Below are positions 47,590 to 57,420 of a DNA stretch of 64,000 bases, one piece after another; position 1 is the first letter of the stretch; every line of letters starts with the position of its first letter. The notes under the pieces were generated by a model. That model was given only the letters and a program-made list of their open reading frames with translations, searched no databases and was not told the DNA's origin. The stretch is taken from assembly GCA_033065855.1 (NCBI GenBank), contig JAVXUO010002690.1:186001-250000 (forward strand), read 5' to 3'. The stretch comes from Escallonia rubra (lineage: Eukaryota > Streptophyta > Magnoliopsida > Escalloniales > Escalloniaceae). A program made the position numbers and the translations under genes.

Positions 47590-48985
47590 GTACGAGAGAT
47601 ATGACCTACCCGACCAAGCCTTGGCATGCCTTAGTGCATTTTCCACACTTGTAATTTTTTGTTCATTTTGCAAGTTTTCATGTACGTCACACCCATGTAT
47701 CAAGGCATGCTGTCTATCCTTCGTTATCAATGAAGTTACATTTTCCAGACTTAGAAAAATTTCAAGCTACATTGCTCTTACACAAGTCTATTGATATCAC
47801 CCTTCATGCCATCACCCACTCCATTAGGGGCTTCACCCTTTCCCAACCCCTTCGGCCTCACCTTGCAACGACTTGGTACGTGGTGCGCGGGGTGGCTCGA
47901 GCTGCGCTACTACGGTCGCATCATCACCCTTCATTAACTTTCCTTGACACTTAGAAAAATTTTCATTTTTTTGCAACCGGTCATCGATGATCATCTTCAG
48001 TGGTCTCCCTCAGCATCCTTGTCTCAGCCCAACACTTAGAAAAAAAAATTCATTTTTTTCGCAGCCGGGTCACCACCCTCAACGGCCTCCCCTTAGCATC
48101 CTTGCCCGAATTCAAAAAAAAATTTCAACACTTAGAAAATTTTTCAAGTTTTTCATCTTCCCCACTACTCCCCACATTCATGCTCTCATCACTCTCCCTT
48201 TTACATTTTCCTCTCCTCCCTCACCATCCAACACCGCATCACCCCTTTCCCATCTTCATCATTCTTTCACCCAATCTAGCCTCCAAGGCATCTAACCTTC
48301 AACCACCTATCCATCCCTCACTTTCCTTCAAACCCATAACCTCTTCCCTGCGGTCACCACACTCAAGTCCACCCCGCCACCTTCGACCTTCACACCATGG
48401 CTGACATCCAATGCCGGCAATTTAAAAAAAAAAAAATTTGCAACATAGACCGACGTGCATCGCCCCCGCACATGCGCCCGTCGTGGACTGCCCCTGCATC
48501 GCGACGTCCGACCGCGCCCTTGTCGCGCCCCTCATGACGATGTCCCTCAACATCAACATCCTTGGTAGGTGGTGCGCGAGGTAGCTCGAACCACCTACTC
48601 CAACTCATTATTCGACGCTCGTCATCTGTCGCCCAGGCGCCGTCTCCGCGACCCCCATCGCCAGCGCCCCGTGCGCCGTCTCCGTGACGTTTGTCGCCCA
48701 TCACCCGGGTGACGTCGTTGCCACACTCGTCGTCCGTCGCCCAGGCGCCGTTAACGTGCTCGCGCCCCTGCGCCCTATCATCATGCCCTTGCGTCAACAC
48801 CCAAGCATCCCAAGGCTTTCGTAGGTGGTGCACGAGGTGGCTCGAGCCACCTACTCTTCATCATCATCATGCATTGACGACGTCAATAACTCGTCGGCCA
48901 AACAACATCAAAATCTTGCTAAGTGTTTATGAGTGCGGTGCCCGCTCGGGTTGCCCCTCCGCGCGCACCACACGCAAGTGGCTTA
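47590..48985 (+). other. Non-coding 3' internal region of the gag-only element
   Basis: No pol domains in any frame. Four or five copies of ACACTTAGAAAAATTTTCA-like phrases lie between 47747 and 48150. A hairpin motif around GGTGCGCGAGGTGGCTCGAG occurs three times (about 47880, 48570 and 48825). The last 80 bases before the 3' LTR are pyrimidine/purine mixed, with no polypurine tract. Confidence 0.7.
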
Positions 48986-51395
48986 TGTTCCCAACCTATT
49001 CTGGTCGTACCCAAAGGCCCACTGTGGTCCCATTTTGCATGACACGTCCGCACAAGCAAAAGTCATTTTCAACGCTCACAACCAGTCAAAGCATGCACGC
49101 ATAAGTCACATGCACTTCTCACTTTCGTCGCGTTACTTCGTCACTAAGAAGCTCATTTTCGCACGAAGCCTTATCACGCTTCGACTGTCGCCCATCGATG
49201 TGCCATGGCACTTGCCCAAGGAGGTTGGCCTTGGCCTCCCCCTTGGGGTCAGCCTCGGCCTTGGCCTTCCACTTGGGGTCGGCCTCGGCCTCCCCTTGAG
49301 GTTGGCCTTGCCTTTCCCGAAGGGTTGGCCTTTGGCCTCCATCCTTAGCACATTCACTTCTCTTCAAGGGACCATACATAACTCCGCGACCCCCGTCGCC
49401 CGCACACAACTCCGTGACCCCCGTCCCCCAGACATAACTCCGTGACCCCGGTCGCCCAGACACAACTCCGCGACCCCGTCGCCTGGACACAACTCCGTGA
49501 TCCCCGTCGCCCGGACACAACTCCGTGACCCCGGTCGCCCCGACACAACTCCGTGATCCCCGTCACCCAGACACAACTCCGCGACCCCCGTCGCCCGGAC
49601 ACAACTCCGCGACCCCGTTGCCAGTGTTCGGGCGTCGCACTTCAACACTTCGTCGTGCCCGTGCGCCGGGCCGCTAATACAGCCGTGCCCCCAGGCTCTC
49701 TGTCAAACTACCTTGCCCCCGGCACCATACGCACTCTGTTGCGTCCATGCGCCACCATTGACACATATGTGCCCCCGGCACCTTACGCACTCCGCCGCAC
49801 CCGTGCGTCGCGCCACTAACACAGACGTCCCCCTGACACCTTACGCACTTCATCGTGCCCATGCACCATAATCATGTTACATGCCCCCGGGCACCACACT
49901 CATTCATCACACCATGCGCACCTTGCCTTGGTCATGGAACATGCTTCAACCCACTCTCCGGAGTGTACATCATCTTGCGGGGATAGGTGACTCCTCCGGG
50001 ACACTATCTCCGTCAGGGAGCTCTTCAACTCCCCTTCCGCCCGGTAGACAGCTCCTCCGGGATGCTACCTCGGCCAGTCGGGTAGACGGCTCCTCCGGGA
50101 TGCTACCTTGAAATGCTCCGAGTGCTCTGGCACAAGGACTCACCCGCTGGGAAATGCGACTCCTCCGGGACACTATCTCCGCCAAGGAGCTCTTCAACTC
50201 CCCTTCCGCCAGGTAGACGGCTCCTCCGGGATGCTACCTCGGCCAGTCGGGTAGACGGATCCTCCGGGATGCTACCTTGACATGCTCCGAGTGCTCCGGC
50301 ACAAGGACTCACCCGCGAGGATAGGCGACTCCTCCGAGACACTATCTCTGCCAGGGAGCTCTTCAACTCCCCTTCTGCCAGGTAGACGGCTCCTCCGAGA
50401 TGCTACATCAGCCAGTTGGGTAGACGGCTCCTCTGGGATGCTACTTTGACTCGCTCCAAGTGCTCTGGCATAAGGACTCACCCGCGGGGATAGGCGACTC
50501 CTCCGGGACACTATCTTTGCCAGGGATCTCTAAGTGCTCCGGCACGAAGACTCCCCTTCTGCCAGGTAGACGGCTCTTCCGGGATGCTACCTTGGCCGGC
50601 CAGGTAGACGGCTCCTCCGGGATGCTACCTCGGCCTGCGAAATAGGCGACTCCTCCGGGACACTATCTCCATCAGGGTGCCTGCGTGACTGGCCTACGTG
50701 CTCCGGCACTGGGGGCTTGCATCGGCACCCCTAGGGACTATGACCCCCGGGTCACTCCGAGACGAGAGCAGGTCTTCGGAGGGCATCGTACCTAGTTCAC
50801 CTGGCAGTTGGGCGTCGGGTCTTCCCCACCGCTGTTAGGCCTGTGGGACTCCGCAAGAGCTTGGATTGGAGGCTAGATCAATGGGGTTCTCTGGCCACAC
50901 CGATGCGGTGGGAGCCAGTCTTTCCTGACAGACGGAGCGACGCTGTGTGGGGCAGGCGAGTGAATATGCGATCTGACAGTCCATGGAGCACTGGCACCCG
51001 TGGACCCCCCGGTGACATGTCACTCCCGAGGAGCGCCACGTGTCAGTTTATGACATCATTATCTCAATCTTTATAAATAGAGGTCTTGAGAATTCATTTG
51101 GAGGACTTCTTCTTCACTCTCTCACATTTTTACTTTCTTACTCTAGAATCCTAGAGAGAGAAACATACATGACCCTGACTTTGGACCTAAGCATCGAACT
51201 GTGACTGTCGTCGTGTATTCATCCTGCGCCATCGCCCTCGCAGTACTGCCACCCTCAGGCTCTGTCTGGGAAGCCCTTGGTCTCTGCCCTTGTTCCACCC
51301 TTGTTGTGTCCTAAATCAACATACTTGGAAGCTGACTCGGACTGCAGCCTTTGTGGCACCTCCACGTAGGTACGAACCCACTTTCCTTGGCATCA
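48986..51395 (+). repeat. 3' LTR of the gag-only element
   Basis: Same start, end and internal order as the 5' LTR, but 192 bp longer. The increase lies mainly in the CTCCGTGACCCCCGTCGCCC-type array (49380-49625, about 9 units against about 4) and in the long-repeat array (49970-50665). TATAAATA is at 51072-51079. Confidence 0.93.
49379..49625. repeat. 27-28-bp minisatellite in the 3' LTR, about 9 units
   Basis: Units of the form ACAACTCCGTGACCCC(C)GTCGCCCGGAC are stacked head to tail; the 5' LTR has only about four. The frames opened on both strands are repeat by-products. Confidence 0.88.
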
Positions 51396-52481
51396 AGCAT
51401 TTTTACCGACAAAATTTTTCGTCGGTAAAAGTCCGTTGGCAAAAGTTCCGTCGGTAAAAACATTTAGTGACGGAAAATTCCGTCAGTAAAAATACGTTGA
51501 CAAAATCCGTCGTTAAAACTTTTTAGCGACGAAAATTTCTGTCACTAAAATGTTTTAGCGACAGGTTTTTGCCGACAGCGTAATCCATCGATAAATGACA
51601 CTTTTAGCCACGGATTTTTGGCGACGGAATAAAATCCGTCGTTAAAAGTGTTTTTTCTTGTAGTGTCGGTTTTAAAATTTCGTTTTCATATTAAAAACTT
51701 AAAAAGAGTCAATTGTGTTTCGGGTCATTGGCTACATTTTTTCTAGTATAGGAGTGTCGGACAAACAAGGGCAACATGCGACTTGAAGGACACGATCCAA
51801 CGTGGAGAGCTCTCTCCACTCTCAATGAAGAAAAAGGTCTGTAGCTTAACTTTTTCGATCCAAAGTGTATCGCGTAGGAAGGTTACAAATTCGGTCAAGA
51901 GGAAGAAACTTTGTTGATAGGGTCATCTTCGGTGTAGAGCTAGTATGAGAGGAAAAAAAACTACCTACCCCATGGCTAGAGTCTTTAGGATAGGATTCCC
52001 ATCATTTGCAGTCGGAGGCGAAGGCGTGTGGAACTCGGGTAATTACATTCCGAACATGTTGCTCACTTTCCTAATATAGACATTGGCGGTATTCCTACCA
52101 CGGAAATGCTGCTACAAGTCAAAGCCATTCTTTAATTTATTTCTCTGCTGACCTAGAGCTATCTCACCCAGTTTTTGCTAGATTTTGTGTGAGCTACCGA
52201 ACGAACTGTGTTTAGCATTTTAGTCTTGGGAACGCATTAGCTGTCCCGCTTTCAGGTTGGGCAGTAAGGGTCGGAGAAAGGCAATCATTCATCCTTAAAA
52301 CCAGCGTTGCAATTATTTGCCGGGAGCAGGTGTGGCACAGGCGGACACGTGCTTAGTTGCTGTATCTGTTTTTCTTTTCTTTGTACTAGACATTTTATGT
52401 TATATAGACGAAATACTCATTTAAAAACTCTAAAAGGGATGTCTTTTTGTTAAACGTACACAAATAAAGAAAACTGATATT

Positions 52482-52671
52482 TGAGCTCTACTTTTCATTG
52501 TTCGAGCTCCACTTTAAACTCTAAATACTTTAAAAGTGTTGCTATGTATCAACTTTAATGGAAAAAAGTAGAGCTCAGATAACAAAAGTGACATTTAACT
52601 TCATTTTTCACCATTTGAGCTCCACTTTTAGTATCGCTATCTAGTCACCTTAGCGATAAAAGTATAACTCA
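52482..52671. repeat. Cluster of inverted repeats (hairpin MITE-like)
   Basis: TGAGCTCTACTTTT (52482-52495) is the exact inverse of AAAAGTAGAGCTCA (52564-52577). A second weaker pair, TGAGCTCCACTTTTA (about 52616) and TAAAAGTATAACTCA (about 52657), follows. Related GAGCTCCACTTT also occurs near 52504. Confidence 0.75.
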
Positions 52672-53040
52672 CAAAACTAAGTGCAGCTCAAATATAAATT
52701 TTAAAGTTTTTTTTTTCTCTTTTATTCAGTGTCCATTTTAAAGACAATTCTGGATGCCGCTACTTAACTATATATGCCCCCATTTTACTGAAAATAAAAC
52801 TAGAAAACCGTTTAATACAACACAACAAAAACAGAACTTTGTTCACATCACGCAGCCAAAAAAGAAGTGAAAACGGTGTTTCGCGTAATAAGTTCTCGAA
52901 CACATATTTATGTTCTCTAATGAGCTCTTGTGAAGCAACCATACTATGCAACCCCCCTGTTTTATGGGCTCAATTATGCCTTTAATCTGGGACATACAGC
53001 TCAGAAGTGGCTTGGGTGAAGTTGGTGGCCGGTGAATATT

Positions 53041-53148
53041 ACTTAGCCATTATCTTCTCACAAAAATGTTAACAAATAACTTAGCCATTATCTTCTCACA
53101 AAAATGTTCACAAATCACTTAGCCATTATCTTCTCACGAGAATGTTAT
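53041..53148. repeat. 38-bp tandem repeat, about 2.8 units
   Basis: ACTTAGCCATTATCTTCTCA begins at 53041, 53079 and 53117, a period of 38 bp; the first two units differ at very few positions. Confidence 0.9.
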
Positions 53149-54733
53149 ATATTCATTTGTTATATATATATATTCACAAGGGAGCTTGCACGCCCGAACT
53201 ATGTGAACCTTTTTTAAAAGGGTCATAAGCAGGTCATCCACACTTAAGCGGGTCAATGAGACTTTTTCACGAAAAATAGTGTCGCTTTTCTCACTTTGAA
53301 CAAGTAAGATTAAAGCAATCAATACGATTGGGCAAAGCTGGGCTTAAATTTGAGAAATTAAAATAAGCCTAATTGACGCTTGTGTGCCACGTGAAGTTGA
53401 CCCGTCAAATAGTAGTATGGGGCTTAAGAAGGCACTGTTACTATGATAGTGAGGATTCTTCTTATCGGCTCATTTGGCCCAAATTTGCCTTCAAGGGTAT
53501 GCAATTCGAGTACGGCTATAAATATGAGAGATGACAGTAAAATGATATTGGAATTAACGAGTTGAAACTTTCTATACAAGCTTATCAACTTGTTAGGGCA
53601 AATTGTTGACAAAATCTCTTGACGTCTCTATCAGTACAGAAGTGAGACTTAGTTGAGCATAACGTGTCAAAAAAGGTGGTATGCTAATAGTTGATCGTGT
53701 TTATGCCAGCCTTCCTTGTTTAATTTGTAAATTGTTACCTCATGGATGTCGGTGTGCTGATGGTAACTTGATTGTCTTTTTCTTTTTTTCTTTTTTTGAT
53801 TTGGGGCCTTCGATGGTGAGAGAGGGCCACCCCAACCTCTCCCATTTACTGTCAAGTTTTTTTTTCCCTTTTCCTAATCACTTCTTTTGGAAGCTTGAAC
53901 ACTTGGTTTGATGATGAATATTGTGGTAGTTTTGGGTTGTTGTAGCGGTTGGACTCCAGCCGCTACAACAGCCATTGGAGGGTTTAGAGTGGTTATTTTG
54001 GTGGCAGAATAGCGATACCATTAGTATCAGTTCTATTTAGAAATAGGCTGTGGTGGTATTGTGGTGCATACTGTTGGAAGCCAGATTTTTTGAGGTAGTT
54101 TTGGTTGTTCGGTTTTAAATTGTTCTAAACACTTGTGAGTCCTTTAACTTATTGTGCAAGACTATTTTCAAGTTGATTGTAATGAAATAATTTGTATGCT
54201 AGTAAATTTTTACTAGTCGTGTTTTGTACTTGCTGGCAAGCTTATCATTTGTTTCTTTATTAAAAAATATTGGATAATTTAGAACCAATGGTTCTAAGCA
54301 AATGGGATGGTTGGATATATTATAAAAATAACCCCCACCTCTCTTAACCCTTCATCTATTTACATCGCCTCCGTTATCCAATGATCCTCAATTGTCGGGA
54401 CCAATGGCCTTAAACTATGCAATATTTGCTCGTTGCTTTAGAGTACTATGGAAACTAGAATGAGTGTTTGGAGAGTTGAACCTTGAATGGGAGTAGCAAA
54501 TTTTAATGCTTTTGATTCTAGTATGTTCTAAGTTACGTGATCATTTGGGTCATAACGTCTTGGGTCTTAGGCTAACAGAATAGTTTGTAAAATGTGAAAA
54601 TTTTAAGGAAATCTAAAATTAGGAAATTTAAGAATTCTTATATTTTTTTGGTCAAAAGGCTAAGAATGTTTACATCACATTAAACGTATTTACATAACAT
54701 GGATTCTAGTATGGCAAAACACCACCATACAGA

Positions 54734-55275
54734 TCAAAAAGCAAAAGAAGAGTCGGGCCATCCAGAGGATGAGCAAAAGTCATCCAGAGGATGAGCAAAA
54801 GTACTACATATAGACTTTTCGAGGCTAACAAATTTAGCTAACCAATCTACACCTAGGTTAGTTTCACGATACCAAAAAGCAAGCTGTACAGTTGAACATA
54901 AGCAGAGCAAGGTCAAGCACTTATGATAGATGGGGAGGAGCCAATGGCTGCTTGCGGCGGACTTGCGTAGGCAAGACAAAGAAACAAGATAATTCGTTTC
55001 AATGATAACGAAACATAGTTGTAGATGTGTATGAGATGGAGGGCATGCCGACTGGCAAGGAGTTCCACAACAAGGTTGGTGGTAGTACCAACTGGTTAGC
55101 GAAACCACACATGATTTTTCCTATGTGATTACAAAGGAGACCATCAACACCAGAGGGACCTGGGTTCAACAGAGGTACCATCGACATTAAACTTTAGAGA
55201 TGCGTAAGAAGGGAAGACCCAATCGATGTGCGAGAGAATGCTAGCTGGTTTCGAGAAGAGGATGGAGGATTGAAG
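54734..55275 (-). pseudogene. LINE RNase H domain (broken)
   Basis: On the minus strand: LKFNVDGTS (first acidic motif) near 55200, then after a frameshift GPSGVDGLLCNHIGKIMCGF, a region resembling NYLVSLSCL..SAASSHW, and STVQLAFWYRETNLGVDWLA (the 'yRE.N..aD.LA' motif) near 54830-54890. The catalytic pattern is partly present but frames change at least twice. Confidence 0.75.
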
Positions 55276-56764
55276 TGTACATGTAGGGATGGCAACCGGG
55301 CAGGTCGGGTGCAGATTTTATGAAATCCGTACCCGCCCCGATAGTCCTATAAAACAACTCTGCCTCTACTTGCCCTGCTATCAGGTTAAGGGATGGAAAT
55401 ACCATCCCTGATTCGACGGACCTAGAAAAATCCGAACCCACCCGGGTCATTTTTGTTGCCGTACAAACTTGCCTCGGTCCGCCCCTTGAGCGGTTTTCAG
55501 AAATAATCACTTTTGTGTAGAACTGTTTTATAAAACATGAAAATAGAACAAATAATGATTTCAGTTCACTGAGATTTCTATGCTTTCAATGATGTTTAGT
55601 TCTTTCTTGTCCTATGCAATTTGGGTAATTTTCAACCTGATTAATCATCTTTCATCTTCTTACAATCATCTACACTTTTGAAACTTAGGTAATCCAAATA
55701 ATGGATCTTCAAATTCTCTGAATGGACTGAAAATGTTTGGTTTAGGCAAATAACTACACTAATTTGCCCTGTTTATTATAAGACGAACATCCTTGAAAAA
55801 TCTCCGAAAATGGAGGAATTTTAACAGATTTCACAATTTGTATACATAAATAACTTTTTTATATGTACAATCAGAATGCTTCTTAGTTAATCTTCATCCT
55901 ATCAAGGTGATACTCCAGTTGTAATGTTTTTTTTAGATGTACAAACAAAATGCTTTTCTAGATGTACAAACAAAATACAAGAATTTCTGTAGGGATTTTT
56001 TTTTCTTGCACGTCCATTACTTATCATCTTTACAATCAGCCCATCTCCATCCCCATCAAACACCCCAAACACCTGCTTCACCTCCATCCTCTTTTCTTGA
56101 CTCGCATCCCCTTCAAACAGCTCACTGAACTCGTTAATATTGATCAGCCCCGTCGCCATTATGTTGGAATGATGACAAAGAATAGATGGAGAACTGACCT
56201 TTAATGGTTAAGGATCGACCTGGCTTGAATCGGCTGCCGCCTGTTGACCGTTACAGTGGACGGTGGGTCGGGTATAATAGGCACCACGATGGACAGTGGG
56301 CAGCATGAAAGACGATGGGAGTGGACGGTGCTGAGGTGGTCTGTGGAGGGAATGAAGGTGTTGGGAAAAAGAGTGGCGAAGAGGTGAAAATATGGGTGGG
56401 TAAAGCGACGAAAGAAGAGAGAAGAGAAAGCGAAGATTGGCTGAATGGATAGGGTTTTTCTCGTGAGTACTTATATCCTGAGATGGATGGCTGTGATTGA
56501 ATAATAGAATCAGATTTAGGGCTAGGATATAATCATATGCGGGATGGGTACGTGTAGGGGTTAGCGGGGTAGGTTGGATACCAGGGCGGTTTAGACTAAA
56601 TACCAAACGCAATCTGTACGCATTTGTACACACTGTGGTTAAACTTTTAAATACCATAACCGTGCCATAACCTAGTCAAAGTTAAAAAAAGCCCCGCTCT
56701 TATTGGATTGAGACGGGATAGATATGCGGTGGGTGCAGATCAAATTTCCACTCCTATGTGCATG
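55276..56764. mobile_element. hAT-superfamily element inserted in the LINE, carrying an EF-hand gene fragment
   Basis: Element 55284-56756 (1473 bp). Ends TAGGGATGGCAA and TTTCCACTCCTA match as inverted repeats at 9 of 12 positions. The 8-bp duplications TGTACATG (55276-55283) and TGTGCATG (56757-56764) differ at one base. GGGCAGGTCGGGTGCAG and GATATGCGGTGGGTGCAGAT are related subterminal motifs. Removing the element joins the two LINE parts in the right order. No transposase is present. It carries a calmodulin-like fragment at 56010-56185. Confidence 0.8.
56010..56185 (-). pseudogene. Captured calmodulin-like (EF-hand) gene fragment
   Basis: Read on the minus strand, FQHNGDG then, after a +1 frameshift in a G run, LININEFSELFEGDASQEKR, MEVKQVFGVFDGDGDGLI. 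This gives the end of one EF-hand loop and most of the next (DGDGDGLI, the calcium-binding loop). The similarity stops at GGGCTGATT followed by GTAAAG, a likely splice donor, so a piece of exon and intron was taken. The first loop has lost its leading Asp (Gln in its place). It cannot encode a complete calmodulin-like protein. Just upstream in minus sense (56190-56470) is AAAAACCCTATCC plus CT-rich sequence, like a gene 5' end. Confidence 0.7.
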
Positions 56765-57375
56765 TGTTCGTGCCTTACTAAGAATAGTGTTACAGTTAAT
56801 GGAGTCATTTCGAAAAATAAAATTATTCAGAGCAAGCCACTCATGCCATATAAGAAACAACAACATATATAACTGGTGACCTGAACCAGAGAGGTGAGAG
56901 AGCTTTGGTAAAACCCAATAAAAAGGAAATGGGGAATAGGGTTGATGGTAGGAGTGGGGAAATGTAAGTGTGTAAAGATTGGAACAAAGGTCACGTTGTG
57001 ATGAAATGAGTGGTACTGCTGACCGCATGCAGCAAACGGAGCATCGAGGTTAAGGCCTATGTGATAATGATATAGTGCGGCATTGTGGGTAGTCGGCCGT
57101 GTAATAAGAGCTAGAGGAAAATATGATTTTAGGGGGAAGTGGTATTTTTGAGAGAGCATGCCAAGGAAGCGAAGGTCGGAATGAGCACCGGCCTTGAGAA
57201 CGTAGATAACTAGAAGCAGATTTAACAATAAAACGGCCATGCTCAGTAAAGTTCCATAAATGCTGATCCGTGTGTGGGAAAAGGGAAAAGGAAGGCTGTG
57301 AATACGCGCCAATATGTGACTTGAGAGAAGATCACTGAGCGGTTGGAGTTGCCAGCTACCCTATTGTGAGATAAG
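56765..57375 (-). pseudogene. LINE reverse transcriptase C-terminal (zf-RVT) region, broken
   Basis: On the minus strand: WQLQPLSDLLSSHILARIHS, then after a frameshift DQHLWNFTEHGRFIVKSASS (the classic 'D.l.W..t..G.FsVKSAY' segment, start near 57268), PSLPWHALSKIPLPPKI ('W..lWk..lPPKi'), IGLNLDAPFAACGQ, and finally FLIWHEWLALNNFIFRND ('W..R(N).. vF') near 56780-56850. At least three frame changes. Confidence 0.8.
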
Positions 57376-57420
57376 AAAGGCTACATGGACATACGGGAGG
57401 CTAGGGCGAAGGTGAGGAAT

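Larger units (their letters stand above)
43576..51400 (+). mobile_element. Gag-only gypsy LTR retrotransposon (TR-GAG / LARD type, Tat/Ogre-like PBS)
   Basis: Complete element 43581-51395 (7815 bp) with identical AGCAT duplications at 43576-43580 and 51396-51400. The 5' LTR is 43581-45798 (2218 bp), the 3' LTR 48986-51395 (2410 bp); both start TGTTCCCAACC and end CATCA. A PBS TGGCGACTCTGCTGGGGA follows the 5' LTR after 3 bases. A decayed gag runs 45866-47589. Between gag and the 3' LTR (about 1.4 kb) there is no protease, reverse transcriptase, RNase H or integrase. No polypurine tract precedes the 3' LTR. It must have moved with enzymes from another element. It lies inside the CACTA transposon. 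Confidence 0.93.
40742..51668. mobile_element. CACTA (En/Spm) transposon carrying host-gene fragments, split by a retrotransposon
   Basis: The element 40745-51665 starts CACTATAACAAAAAAGACTT and ends TTTTTTCTTGTAGTG, the inverted CACTA termini; the 3-bp duplication TCG is identical at 40742-40744 and 51666-51668. Subterminal regions (40760-41240 and 51401-51660) are packed with TTTTAGCGACGG and its inverse CCGTCGCTAAAA, often as short hairpins, as expected for CACTA transposase binding regions. Without the nested 7.8-kb retroelement and its TSD copy the element is about 3.1 kb. No transposase frame is present, so it is non-autonomous. It carries pieces of an amino acid transporter (42490-42700) and an HMA-domain exon (43003-43078), both on the minus strand. 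Confidence 0.92.
51669..54641. other. Intergenic, no gene recognised
   Basis: Includes an inverted-repeat cluster at 52482-52671, a 38-bp tandem repeat at 53041-53148, and otherwise AT-rich sequence. No coding region supported. Confidence 0.45.
54642..57420 (-). mobile_element. 5'-truncated LINE (non-LTR) relic, split by a hAT element
   Basis: The minus strand holds, in order, the C-terminal linker/zinc-knuckle region of a plant LINE reverse transcriptase (57370 down to 56765) and the RNase H domain (55220 down to 54828). A 1473-bp hAT element lies between them. The 3' end is near a short T run at about 54644-54650 (poly(A) on the minus strand). The upstream reverse transcriptase core and endonuclease are absent. 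Stops and frameshifts throughout show it is dead. The 5' border near 57420 is approximate. Confidence 0.8.

Noticed and set aside
56208-56657. Open frame of 149 codons on the minus strand
   Set aside because: It lies in the hAT element over a CT-rich gene-5'-end-like stretch, with no domain; only the adjacent EF-hand part is meaningful.
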